Below are positions 32,292 through 40,358 of a stretch of DNA of 64,000 nucleotides, piece after piece; positions within the stretch are counted from its first letter, which is position 1, and every line of letters begins with the position of its first letter. Under the pieces are notes generated by a model that saw only the letters and a list, made by a program, of their open reading frames with translations, did no database searches and was not told the origin of the DNA. This stretch comes from Verrucomicrobiota bacterium (lineage in GTDB: Bacteria > Verrucomicrobiota > Verrucomicrobiia > Opitutales > Opitutaceae). Position numbers and translations under genes: made by a program. The stretch covers positions 186,001 through 250,000 of the forward strand of contig JACRKC010000083.1 of the NCBI GenBank assembly GCA_016235555.1. The letters are read 5' to 3'.

Positions 32292-33206
32292 ATGACCATC
32301 GCCGCCGAACACCTCGAAAAGCTGCGGACGCTCCCGGACCGCCTCAAGGCGCAGCTCACCGGGCAGGATGCGGCCATCGAGTTGGTCGCGGAGCGGCTGC
32401 AGCATGGTGAACTTGGCCTGACCGTTCCCGGTCGGCCGAAGGCTAGCTTTTTGTTTCTCGGGCCGACCGGCGTGGGTAAGACGGAGCTAACGCTGCGCTT
32501 CACCGAAGACCTGCTCGGCCTAGACCGCGTCGTCCGTCTCGACATGTCGGAATACCAGACGGCAGACCGACTCGGGTTGCTGCTCGGGACCGCTGATGAA
32601 CCCGGCCGGATCGCGGAGGGGTTCGATGCGTGCGGCGGTTGCGGCACGCTGCTTTTCGATGAGATCGAAAAGGCGCACCCGCGCGTTCTGGACGTGCTGC
32701 TGCAACTGCTCGATGCCGCGCGCCTAACGACGGGGCGCAATCGCGTGCTGGATTTCTCGGGATGGTATGTCGTGCTCACGAGCAACATCGGGGCGCAGCG
32801 CATCATGACGCTTCGCAAGTCGAAGTATGAGACGATGGAGCGGCTCGTGCGGCAGGATGCGCAGCGGGAATTGCGGCCGGAAATCTTTGCCCGCATCACG
32901 CTGACGGTGGTTTTCAACCGCCTAGACTACGAGGCGCAGCGCGTTATCGCTGCGGGTCTGGTAGAGAAGGAGTGCCGGACGTTGGCCGGACTCGGGTATC
33001 GGGTTTCCCCGGAACCATCCGTGCAAGGAATTGTCGTTAGTCGCGGGTATCACGAACGGCTTGGGGCCAGGCCGATGCGGGATGCCGCCGAGCTTTTGGT
33101 TCGGAACGCGCTCGCGCGCGAACTTTTGCGCGGGGGCGACGGCTCAGGCCGTCTGCTGCCGCATTCGGATGGAATGAAACTGCAACTGAACCCTGCCGCT
33201 TCGTAG
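32292..33206 (+). CDS. ClpA/B-type AAA+ ATPase, single domain
   Basis: 304 residues equal to the D2 module of ClpB: Walker A GPTGVGKTE, LDMSEYQ, Walker B TLLFDEIEKAHP, sensor-1 LTSNIGA, a RPEIFARI motif and sensor-2 YHERLGARPMRDA. There is no N-domain, D1 or middle domain. Free-standing ClpB-D2-like ATPases in conjugation operons are uncommon; as no VirB11 hexameric ATPase is found here, it may supply an energy step, or it may remodel transfer proteins. Confidence 0.8.
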   Translation: MTIAAEHLEKLRTLPDRLKAQLTGQDAAIELVAERLQHGELGLTVPGRPKASFLFLGPTGVGKTELTLRFTEDLLGLDRVVRLDMSEYQTADRLGLLLGTADEPGRIAEGFDACGGCGTLLFDEIEKAHPRVLDVLLQLLDAARLTTGRNRVLDFSGWYVVLTSNIGAQRIMTLRKSKYETMERLVRQDAQRELRPEIFARITLTVVFNRLDYEAQRVIAAGLVEKECRTLAGLGYRVSPEPSVQGIVVSRGYHERLGARPMRDAAELLVRNALARELLRGGDGSGRLLPHSDGMKLQLNPAAS

Positions 33207-33208
33207 CC

Positions 33209-33937
33209 ATGCTGCCCAAGAATGCCACGCCACGCATCGTGGTGCTGAAAGGCGATAGACTTTACGGGGATTTGATCAGCCGCCACATCAAGGATCTCTG
33301 GCGCAATGCTGACGTGCAGGTGTTTCAGCTTGGGTTCGACGCGCTCGACTCCATCCAGGCGCGGGTGCCGGACCTGTTTATCACCGGCGTAAAGATCGAC
33401 GACATGGACGGGCTCGAACATTTGGAGCCGTTCATCGAAACCGCGCTGCCGATTCTCGTGCTCACGTCGCGCAAGGATGCCCGCACTTTCGATCTGTTGC
33501 GCAGTATCCGTTACGACGGGCTTTACGATGGCCACGCAGAAGGCATGGAAAACTTGCCGACCGCGCTCCAACAGGTGATCCAGCGCCGGCTCTACGTGAG
33601 CGCGACGATGCTGCCGAATCTGAAGCGTCCGAAGAATATCACGCTCGATACGCTCACGGAAAAAGAGCAGATGGTCCTCTCGGTCATCGGTGACGGGTCG
33701 GACGATCAACAGGCCGCAGAGCGTCTAGGCCTTTCGCCCTACACGGTGAACACGCACCGGAAGGCGATCATGGCGAAGATGAAGTTGCACCACAAAGGGC
33801 AGCTCATGCTGTATGCGCTCCAGAACGGATACATCTGGGTGTCTCCGCAGCAGATTCACTATCCCGGATTTCAGCGCCGGCTCTTGGCGGCCGTAAGCGC
33901 GGCGAAGGCGACTCCCCCGGAGCGCGCCACAGCTTGA
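33209..33937 (+). CDS. LuxR-type regulator with pseudo-receiver domain
   Basis: 242 residues. Residues 8-125 have the receiver fold, but the phospho-acceptor Asp is replaced: PDLFITGVKIDDMDG puts Gly60 where the Asp of PDLVLLDIxMPxMDG sits. The T/S and K of the later strands (LTSRKDA) remain. Residues 145-205 are a LuxR HTH (LTEKEQMVLSVIGDG, RLGLSPYTVNTHRKAI). It is coupled to the AAA+ gene (3-base gap) at the operon end and probably controls transfer without phosphorylation. Confidence 0.85.
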   Translation: MLPKNATPRIVVLKGDRLYGDLISRHIKDLWRNADVQVFQLGFDALDSIQARVPDLFITGVKIDDMDGLEHLEPFIETALPILVLTSRKDARTFDLLRSIRYDGLYDGHAEGMENLPTALQQVIQRRLYVSATMLPNLKRPKNITLDTLTEKEQMVLSVIGDGSDDQQAAERLGLSPYTVNTHRKAIMAKMKLHHKGQLMLYALQNGYIWVSPQQIHYPGFQRRLLAAVSAAKATPPERATA

Positions 33938-33950
33938 AGTAGGGCAGACG

Positions 33951-33971
33951 AAAAAGGGGGCCGAAGCCCCC
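33951..33971 (-). terminator. Rho-independent terminator
   Basis: Minus strand GGGGGC, TTCG loop, GCCCCC and five T, directly after the leftward DUF6573-like gene. It may also stop read-through from the rightward operon. Confidence 0.8.
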
Positions 33972-33975
33972 TCGT

Positions 33976-34344
33976 TCAGTCCTCATAGGGAAGCATAAGG
34001 GTGAGGACCGGGGCCGCGGTGTCGCCCGGGCCGATGTGCAGTTTCAGGGCCTGCGTCCGTCCGGTGATAATGACGCTGAACCGAACCAACTCCGGGTCCG
34101 TTGCGCTGCGGATTGCGAGCTTGGCCATGGTGGAGATGTCGTGGCAGATGCCGGAGACATCCTGGCCGGGCTGTTGCAGCGCCTCCTCGATGATGGCCCA
34201 CACCGCCGAGGTGCAGGCGAAGGGGTATTTCCAGTGTTGGCGGATGGAGTCGGCCTGGCTCAGGTCAACGAGGACGCCGTCCTCGATGGCTTGGGCGCGG
34301 GAGTAGGAGTAGATCGTTTCCCCGAACGGATTTTCACAGGACAT
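33976..34344 (-). CDS. DUF6573-like accessory protein
   Basis: 122 residues from ATG 34344 (MSCENPFGETIYSYSRAQAI); the frame continues to 34380 but the conserved-looking start is here. IEDGVLVDLSQADSIRQHWKYP and the later FACTSAVWAIIEEAL fit a family often found with ICE and plasmid accessory genes. Function unknown. Its leader holds the 170-base element also found before radC, suggesting common control. Confidence 0.65.
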   Translation of the reverse strand: MSCENPFGETIYSYSRAQAIEDGVLVDLSQADSIRQHWKYPFACTSAVWAIIEEALQQPGQDVSGICHDISTMAKLAIRSATDPELVRFSVIITGRTQALKLHIGPGDTAAPVLTLMLPYED

Positions 34345-34431
34345 GTTTTGATGCCGTTCGGCCCGTGGGGCGTGCGTCACATCTCGTGACCTTATCGCCT
34401 ACTGCCGATTGGCGATTTTCGCCCCACACCC

Positions 34432-34604
34432 GAAAGTCAAAGCGGTGGACGGAGCGCCGAGGCCGTGTCCTGCGCAGCAGGACCAACGAGGGGGAAGCGG
34501 AGTGATTCGCGAGGTGGAGATCGCGTAGCGATACTACCTTGACCGGGTGTAGAATGGCGAAACCAGCGGCTGGCAGTCGCTAGAAGATTCGAGCGAAGCG
34601 AGCG
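34432..34604 (-). ncRNA. Repeated leader element, copy 2 (5' of DUF6573-like gene)
   Basis: Counterpart of 9187-9360 with the same order of conserved blocks and about the same distance (roughly 88 bases) to the start of the leftward gene. The TTCGAGCGAAGCGAGC block forms a small hairpin. Confidence 0.45.
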
Positions 34605-34639
34605 TCGGTTCGGTGGTTGGGAGCGGCGCCGAAGGACAC

Positions 34640-34668
34640 AAAAAAGGCGGCCGGGGTTACCGGCCGCC
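34640..34668 (-). terminator. Rho-independent terminator
   Basis: Minus strand GGCGGCCGG, 5-base loop, CCGGCCGCC then six T, just downstream of the gene ending at 34682. Confidence 0.85.
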
Positions 34669-34681
34669 GTGGTGGCGAGGG

Positions 34682-34978
34682 TCACTCGCTCTGTTCGGAC
34701 TTCAGTTCCGCGAGGCGGTCGAAGATGAACGTGTGGGCCTGGTCGGTCAGCTTGGCGACGAGCGGGAGGTCATCACGGCCGAAGCTGTCGGTGTCGTGAT
34801 AGTTTTTGGCGTCGTCCACGTAGGTCCGGGCGAAGGTCACGTTGTAGAATTTCTTCTGATCGGCCTCGTTCTCCCACACGGCGGCTTTGATGCGGCCGAG
34901 GCGGAAGGTTTTCACCGGCAGCTTGGCGCTGGTGGTGGTCTTGGCAGGCGAGGCGGGTTGAGCGGTCTTGGAGGGCAT
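34682..34978 (-). CDS. Hypothetical ICE accessory protein
   Basis: 98 residues from ATG 34978 with AAGGA five bases upstream; a longer frame to 35296 is unlikely. After a Ser/Thr/Ala-rich lead comes VKTFRLGRIKAAVWENEADQ and FYNVTFARTY, then FGRDDLPLVAKLTDQAH. This pattern of a small domain that opens with R.G.I.A.VW.N is familiar from many mobile elements, function unknown. Confidence 0.75.
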   Translation of the reverse strand: MPSKTAQPASPAKTTTSAKLPVKTFRLGRIKAAVWENEADQKKFYNVTFARTYVDDAKNYHDTDSFGRDDLPLVAKLTDQAHTFIFDRLAELKSEQSE

Positions 34979-35610
34979 ATAGTTCCTTTTTTGATTTGTG
35001 AGGAGCGGGATTGCTCTCTCGTCGAAGGGCGGGGGTGCCGGCGGGGACGAGGGGACGGTTGGGGGGATTCCTTTCAAGGAGGACCCGAACGCTCCCTGTC
35101 CGCGCAGCGGCGGCGCGGCTGGAGGGGCCGCCAGAGAGAGCGAAAACGATCCCGGAAAAAAGGACGTGCCGCCGTGGCGGCGTTGCCCGGAAGAACGCGG
35201 ACCGCTCGCAGCCACGACCGCATGCAGCGTTGTCGGTGTGCGCCGCGCCACCGCCGGGTCGAAGCGTGGGAGAGCGATGCCGGAGAAATTCCGCAACGGT
35301 TTCGCTCGGCCTCCGACGTCGTCAGGTCACGCCACCGCCGGCCGGGATGACTTCCGCCGACGCGGACGAACCACACGTTCACCGCGCTTCGTGCGATGGA
35401 AGTTCGCCAGAGCGTCCTCGCGATAAGGGTGGCCGGTCCCGGCCGCCTTGGGTCCGCAAGCGTCGCGTAGTTGTGTGGGAGTCGCATGACTCCACGGTGA
35501 TGGATCGGCAGGTCTCGCCCGATGCTCTGAGCCTACCGAATCCGGTGTAGGAATCGTCCCGCGATTTCGGCAGGGCGGCTGCGTTGAGGAAGACGCCAAC
35601 CGGCGCAGAG
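34979..35610. other. 632-base GC-rich region with no convincing gene
   Basis: Several overlapping open frames exist but none has a recognisable protein or ribosome site. The DNA is very GC-rich and full of short inverted repeats (for example GCTCTCTC near 35012 against GAGAGAGC near 35128). It may be a long structured leader of the leftward gene, a non-coding RNA, or decayed sequence. Confidence 0.4.
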
Positions 35611-36021
35611 ATGGATGCAGCAAAATTTACCGCATCCATGAAAACCAACCACGAAACATCAGCCATCACCGGCCCCGACGCGGAAGCGTCGGTGGCGCGT
35701 TATCAAATCCACCGGCAGAACCGCACAGGGCTTTTCCTTCCTGGCTTTCGCACCGACTCGGCGCCGGAGGCGGTCGAGGCGTTCCTCAATCAGGCTCCCG
35801 CTTTCGATGGCGCCGGCGTGCGTCTTCTCGATCACCGCGAGCAGCGCATGGTCGCCTCGGTGGAGTGGAGCACGGTGAAAACCGATTTCGGCTTTTACGT
35901 GCATCACCGTGTGAACCGCTTTCACGATGCGATGATCGAGCAACTGGCGAACACGGTGCAGGCCCGCAAGGTCCTGCGCGAAGAGCTGCGCCACGAGGCG
36001 ACTTTGACCGTGAACGTCTGA
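35611..36021 (+). CDS. Hypothetical protein
   Basis: 136 residues (start at 35611 or 35638; neither has a clear ribosome site). TGLFLPGFRTDSAPEAVEAF, RLLDHREQRMVASVEW and a long C-terminal helix with LRHEAT. Codon use is typical for the element. No family recognised. It precedes the excisionase-like gene by 31 bases, probably as an operon. Confidence 0.6.
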   Translation: MDAAKFTASMKTNHETSAITGPDAEASVARYQIHRQNRTGLFLPGFRTDSAPEAVEAFLNQAPAFDGAGVRLLDHREQRMVASVEWSTVKTDFGFYVHHRVNRFHDAMIEQLANTVQARKVLREELRHEATLTVNV

Positions 36022-36052
36022 ACCCGAACCACCTCAACCGAAACGAAACATC

Positions 36053-36325
36053 ATGAACGCGACCCTTCCTTCTCCTCCCGCTGCCGTGACCGGTGAAACC
36101 TCGAAACCGGAATGGCTGCGCTTGCCGGCACCTGGTTCCCGGTGCCGGTTCACGGGTCTGTCCCGGAGCACGCTCAACGAACTCACGATCCCCGGCCCGG
36201 CCAACGATGGCACGCCGCCCGTCAAAAGCGTGGTCCTCCGCAAGCGGGGCGCGCTGCGCGGGATTCGGCTCATCAGCTACGATAGCTTGATGAACCATCT
36301 CGAACGTTTAGCTAACGCTACATAG
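36053..36325 (+). CDS. Excisionase-like small DNA-binding protein
   Basis: 90 residues. WLRLPAPGSRCRFTGLSRST then LNELTIPG and a basic strand LRGIRLISYDSLMNHLERL follows the short winged-helix plan of excisionase/AlpA-type proteins, with the HTH at SRCRFTGLSRSTL. It overlaps the convergent gene by 8 bases. As the only Xis-like protein near the integrase it is the candidate directionality factor. Confidence 0.6.
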   Translation: MNATLPSPPAAVTGETSKPEWLRLPAPGSRCRFTGLSRSTLNELTIPGPANDGTPPVKSVVLRKRGALRGIRLISYDSLMNHLERLANAT

Positions 36326-37202
36326 CATCTTTCGCGATATCCAGTGGGCTAACTTGGCTACCCTCACGTTTAATGCGTTTCTCCAGTCGCTGAAGCCTTC
36401 CGATAAATCCACTCTTCGTGGTGTCGCGAAGGCCATGCGCAATTGCGGTGCGGCAAATCATTGCGGCACCTTCCAGATCGCCCTGCCTCACGAGGAAAAG
36501 CGCAGCTTCCTTGAACAGAAAAGGATTGTCGGGAAAGCGAGTGCTCGCCGCATCTAGTATACCTCGGAGTTCCGGTAGCGATGGCTTCTTCCAAAATCTC
36601 CGGCTTTCAGCGAAGCGCAGGTATTCCCAGTAGGGACGTTCAAAACGTGCGAGAAAGCGAATGCCTGGACCAATATCCGGAAACGAGTGAAATAGACGAA
36701 TAGCCGATTCCGTGACGAACTGGAAAAACCAGTCTCTCACCTCTTTGAATTCACAGGTTTGGCGCGCGAGCCCACGGTCAGCGAGAATTGATTCCGCTCG
36801 AGTGAAGTCTCCGGCCGCGATTGCTTCGTGAAACTGGCCGGCACGAAATTCATCCTCGGTGCGAAATAACAGCAGTTCAATGCGACGCTGCTCATCCTGC
36901 TCCTGCTTCAGCTCAGCCAGCTCTTGCTTTCTCGCTTCCCATAATTCCCACCCGAGAGCGGTTCGGTATGTGACGAAGAAATGGGTGCCGAAGCCAACGC
37001 ACCAAGCATAGCCTTCGTGAAAGGCGACCATCTTATCAAATAGAGCGAGTGAGATGGAAAGCCCCTGAACAGACAGATGACTCTGCGCGAATTCCGGATC
37101 ATCCCGCACGACCTCGTAGAACTCTAGCAATGCTTCGTCGGACAGGTTTGTGTCCCATGTGTAAGCGGTGCCCGCCAACGGGACGTTTTTCCGCCAGTCC
37201 AT
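36318..37202 (-). CDS. Uncharacterised helical protein, partner of AlbA_2 gene
   Basis: 294 residues from ATG 37202 (MDWRKNVPLAGTAYTW), one base after the stop of the AlbA_2 gene, so the two form an operon. Mostly helical; the last third (FPDNPFLFKEAALFLVRQGD then LEGAAMICRTAIAHGL) reads like TPR units. Middle has RRIELLLFRTEDEFRAGQFHE. No family recognised. Cargo next to the integrase. Confidence 0.6.
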   Translation of the reverse strand: MDWRKNVPLAGTAYTWDTNLSDEALLEFYEVVRDDPEFAQSHLSVQGLSISLALFDKMVAFHEGYAWCVGFGTHFFVTYRTALGWELWEARKQELAELKQEQDEQRRIELLLFRTEDEFRAGQFHEAIAAGDFTRAESILADRGLARQTCEFKEVRDWFFQFVTESAIRLFHSFPDIGPGIRFLARFERPYWEYLRFAESRRFWKKPSLPELRGILDAASTRFPDNPFLFKEAALFLVRQGDLEGAAMICRTAIAHGLRDTTKSGFIGRLQRLEKRIKREGSQVSPLDIAKDAM

Positions 37203-37203
37203 G

Positions 37204-38799
37204 CTACTTGGCTGATTTTGCGTGCGCTGCCAGCCATACCTTACCGGCATCGGTAACAGCATAGCGCTGCGTGGGGCTATTGGGCGAAAGTGGTTGCGTG
37301 CGAGTCAGCCACTTTTGCTCAATCAACGGAGTCAGGTAGCCGTAGAGCAGAACCATCCGGTCCTTCACGCCGAGGATTTGGTGTAGCTCGCTAGGGCGTT
37401 TGGCCTCCAGGCAAGCGGTTAGGATGGTGCTCACGGTGGAAGCAGTGAGACGCCCGACTACCTTAGGTTCTACTTTAGGAGCTACTTTCTCTGCCCCGAG
37501 AGTAGCGCCTGTGCTCGTTGATGCTGAATTACTTACCGTAGGCTCTACTTTAGGGGCAAGGCGCAGTGGAAGTCGCACCAAGAAAGATGTCCTGTGCTCA
37601 TCTGTTTCAAATTGGGGTTCGGGAGACCCATTGGCCCGCATCGATTCCAAGATTTTCGGAATCCCGGTGCCCCGGCCCTCGCTGAGTTCGAGTTCCTTGA
37701 GAAATTCGCCAATCCGGCGATTCCGATAACGCCGTGCGACTCCGCGACCCGCTCGCAAGTCATCCATGCTCACGGTCCTGTCGGGACCGGGAAAGCTGAG
37801 AATCGTCACCTCTTCTGGTGTGATCTGAACCTCGATCGGTTCGCGTTCCTCATAGCTACGGTGGTAGACCGCGTTCACCAGTGCCTCCTCCAACGCCGAG
37901 TATGGCACATTCCAATAACGCTCGGCTTCGGCCTGTTCCGGCACCTTGCGGGTGAACTGCGTTACCACTTGGTTGCGCAGGTAACCCAATGCGTCTCGCA
38001 GCATCGCACCGATAGGCCCCTTGAACACCTTTTCGACGATCTGATCTCCGCCACGCCCCTGCGGGAGATGAACCACGTCGATTTGAGTCTGCGGGAACCA
38101 ACGGGTTGGGTCTGACGTGAAGAACAACAAGCCGACGTTGAGCGGGCGCGGGGCCTCGTTCGGACCGCGGACAATTTGCATCCGTCTGCCCACCTCATCA
38201 ATCGGCAAGCGTCCTGCATCGGCGGCCAGGTCGCTTTTCACCTCAGAAAGGAAGTTCTGGATTAAGGTCGGTTGCAGGTCTGCGGTGGACGCTGCGGTGT
38301 TTTGACGATCATCGAACGGGATGCGATTGGCCAGACTTTGAAGCTCGTTCTTAAGGTCGCCCTTGGCTTCAACCGTGTTGGCGTGAAGTCGGATGTAGGG
38401 GACCCACCGTTTTTCATCCTTCGCTAAACTCGCCGGCGCTTCGTATGGCCGCATTTCCCCGGCGGGAATCCATACCACCAATACGAGTTTGCCGCTCACC
38501 GTCGCGACTTCTGTCACAGGGTGGTAGTTCGGGCGAAGCTTGTGGCCGAGTTCGAGAAGTTTTCGTTGCCAGGCATCGGCCTGCTCCGGCTGCAACCCTT
38601 CCGGTGGAAGAACCGGCTTCCCGTCCTGGGTCTTCACTCCAAGGACAAGATAGCCACCGCCCCAATTATGGAAATCGTTGGCAAACGCCGACAGGGCCTG
38701 CACGACCTCCTCCGGATTCCATCCCTCTTTGAACTCAACGCGTTCCCATTCGACGGCGGTGCCGTTGAGAAGTGCGTCGATGTTGATCGGGAGTGCCAT
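37204..38799 (-). CDS. AlbA_2 (Schlafen-like) / HATPase_c_4 protein
   Basis: 531 residues from ATG 38799. N-terminal AlbA_2 domain: VEWERVEFKEGWNPEEVVQA then FHNWGGGYLVLGV, the nucleotide-binding WGG.lv.GV motif. The middle matches the ATP-binding C-terminal HATPase part (YSALEEALVNAVYHRSYEE, SEGRGTGIPKI). The last 90 residues are a winged-helix-like region (RPSELHQILGV). Proteins of this class act as regulators and appear in defence islands. A Val/Glu-Pro repeat KVEP occurs twice in the linker. Confidence 0.8.
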   Translation of the reverse strand: MALPINIDALLNGTAVEWERVEFKEGWNPEEVVQALSAFANDFHNWGGGYLVLGVKTQDGKPVLPPEGLQPEQADAWQRKLLELGHKLRPNYHPVTEVATVSGKLVLVVWIPAGEMRPYEAPASLAKDEKRWVPYIRLHANTVEAKGDLKNELQSLANRIPFDDRQNTAASTADLQPTLIQNFLSEVKSDLAADAGRLPIDEVGRRMQIVRGPNEAPRPLNVGLLFFTSDPTRWFPQTQIDVVHLPQGRGGDQIVEKVFKGPIGAMLRDALGYLRNQVVTQFTRKVPEQAEAERYWNVPYSALEEALVNAVYHRSYEEREPIEVQITPEEVTILSFPGPDRTVSMDDLRAGRGVARRYRNRRIGEFLKELELSEGRGTGIPKILESMRANGSPEPQFETDEHRTSFLVRLPLRLAPKVEPTVSNSASTSTGATLGAEKVAPKVEPKVVGRLTASTVSTILTACLEAKRPSELHQILGVKDRMVLLYGYLTPLIEQKWLTRTQPLSPNSPTQRYAVTDAGKVWLAAHAKSAK

Positions 38800-38881
38800 C
38801 AAGGAAAACTCTGAATGGAATTCTAGTCGAGGCGACGCCAAATGTAAGACCCAGTGCGGCTAGACGGCGGGCATGGTTAAC

Positions 38882-40036
38882 CTATTTCACCAACACCGGC
38901 AGGTTGCGGATCGCCTTTCGTTTGGTGTCGTCATCGACGTGGGTGTAATTGCGGCTGACGAGTTCCGACTCGTGGCCGATGATGTCACGCACCACCGACT
39001 CCGGCACGCCCGCCTTCTTAAGCCACGACGTGGTGTTGTGGCGTAGGCTGTGGAACGAAAGCTCGCTGACGGTGCGCTTCACCGAATGTCCCCGGCCACT
39101 ATTTTTGTCCTTGGGTCGGGCATCGACGAGCTTGGCCTTCGCGAGGAGTGCGTGAAATTGCGCTGAAAGCCGGCGCGATTCACCATCGGCTTCCTTTCGT
39201 TCTTCGTGGGCTTTCGGAAAGAGAGGGGCATCGGGGTCACGCGGCATATTCTTTTTCAGGTAAGCCAAGAACGGGGCCGCAATGGGAATGACCATGTCAC
39301 GTCCCGTCTTCTGCGAACGGAACGTGAGCAACTCTTCTCCGAGATCGATCCGGCGTCCGGTCAACGACGCCAGGTCCCCCAAGCGCTGGCCGGTGTAGAG
39401 ACCGCCGAGGAGGAGGCCTTCCCATTCGCCCTCGGCCACGGCGAACAGCGTCTTCAGTTCCTTCTCGGTAAACGGGCGACGCTCGGGGGCGTCGGAGGAC
39501 TTGCGTTCCTCGAGCGTGCGCACCGACGCACCGGGATTATCGAGCCGCAGGCCGTCGATCACGGCTTGGTGAAACGCTACCCGCAGAATCTTCAAGTCCG
39601 TGTTGGCCGTCGAAACCGACAGCTCGGCGGCGGTCTTGTCCCGCAGCGCCGCGAGGTCACGCTTGTGGACGTAGGCGATGTCCCGATCCGCGCGGTCCCC
39701 GAGAAAATCGAGGAGCTTGTCGACGGCGTTCTGGTAACGCTTGTGCGTGCCCGGACTGGTTTCGCTTTTCTTATTGGTCATCCAATCCGTGAGAAATTTC
39801 CGGACCGTGGCATGGTAGAGTTGCTCACCGTGGATCTGCTCGAAGATGTCGGAGACGACCTTGCGCGCCTGGGCCTCGGTGAGTTTCATGCGATAGGCCG
39901 CCTCGAATTTCTGGGCCATCAGCGTGGCCTTGTTGCGGTCGGTAAGTTTCGTGGAGCGCTTGAGCTGACGCCCGTTGTCGTCAGTGAAGCACGCGGTCCA
40001 GAACTGGCTTTTCGGGTGTTTCCAAAGAGAGGCCAT
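38882..40036 (-). CDS. int: Tyrosine-family integrase of the conjugative element
   Basis: 384 residues with the complete catalytic set: R218 (YTGQRLGD), K243, H329 and R332 (HSLRH), H355 (GHES) and Y364 (RNYTHVD). Residues 1-60 are an arm-binding domain and 75-175 the core SAM-like domain. It lies 111 bases from the right attachment repeat and reads away from it, the normal position. It should catalyse recombination at the 25-bp tRNA-end repeat. Confidence 0.93.
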   Translation of the reverse strand: MASLWKHPKSQFWTACFTDDNGRQLKRSTKLTDRNKATLMAQKFEAAYRMKLTEAQARKVVSDIFEQIHGEQLYHATVRKFLTDWMTNKKSETSPGTHKRYQNAVDKLLDFLGDRADRDIAYVHKRDLAALRDKTAAELSVSTANTDLKILRVAFHQAVIDGLRLDNPGASVRTLEERKSSDAPERRPFTEKELKTLFAVAEGEWEGLLLGGLYTGQRLGDLASLTGRRIDLGEELLTFRSQKTGRDMVIPIAAPFLAYLKKNMPRDPDAPLFPKAHEERKEADGESRRLSAQFHALLAKAKLVDARPKDKNSGRGHSVKRTVSELSFHSLRHNTTSWLKKAGVPESVVRDIIGHESELVSRNYTHVDDDTKRKAIRNLPVLVK

Positions 40037-40038
40037 AG

Positions 40039-40058
40039 GTAAGAATGACAGTAAGAAT
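40039..40058. repeat. Paired GTAAGAAT repeats, right copy (arm-type site candidate)
   Basis: Nearly identical to 8410-8429. Immediately upstream of the integrase start, so it may also serve in control of int. Another pair, TAAGTCATTxCC, follows at about 40090-40123. Confidence 0.6.
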
Positions 40059-40147
40059 GACGCCGAGTTTTGTGAGTGACGCCGATTTCATAAGTCATTT
40101 CCTACTAACGTAAGTCATTACCTGAAAGCGGCATCGGTGGAGACCGG

Positions 40148-40172
40148 GGTTCGAATCCCCGTGGGGACGCCA
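40148..40172 (+). repeat. Right attachment repeat (attR), tRNA 3'-end sequence
   Basis: Same 25 bases as 8325-8349. Here the T-stem is complete (CGGGG with CCCCG around the TTCGAAT loop), yet no 5' acceptor half (a GTCCCC(A/G) match to TGGGGAC) is present upstream, so this too is a fragment. Confidence 0.85.
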
Positions 40173-40200
40173 GCGAACGCTCAAGAAGTTACAAAAGAGC

Positions 40201-40218
40201 GTAGCTGGAACGTAGCTG
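40201..40218. repeat. Paired GTAGCTG repeats just outside attR
   Basis: GTAGCTGGAAC and GTAGCTG at 11-base spacing, 29 bases beyond the right att repeat. Resembles paired integrase arm sites and may be left from another element. The stretch to 40358 has no gene. Confidence 0.4.
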
Positions 40219-40358
40219 AAAATGCGATTCAGGCCGGCGGTTTGTCGGCGGGTGCGCCGCGAGATGAGGGGGGTATCCGCCAGACTCGGGACCCCTTCTC
40301 CCTGCCGCGCCACCCAGGTCGATCCGATGTCCGCGCTCCGGTCGAGTAAAGCGCAGCG

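Noticed and set aside
40090-40172. A complete tRNA gene ending at 40172
   Set aside because: T-arm is perfect but no 5' acceptor strand pairing with TGGGGAC is found in the preceding 90 bases.
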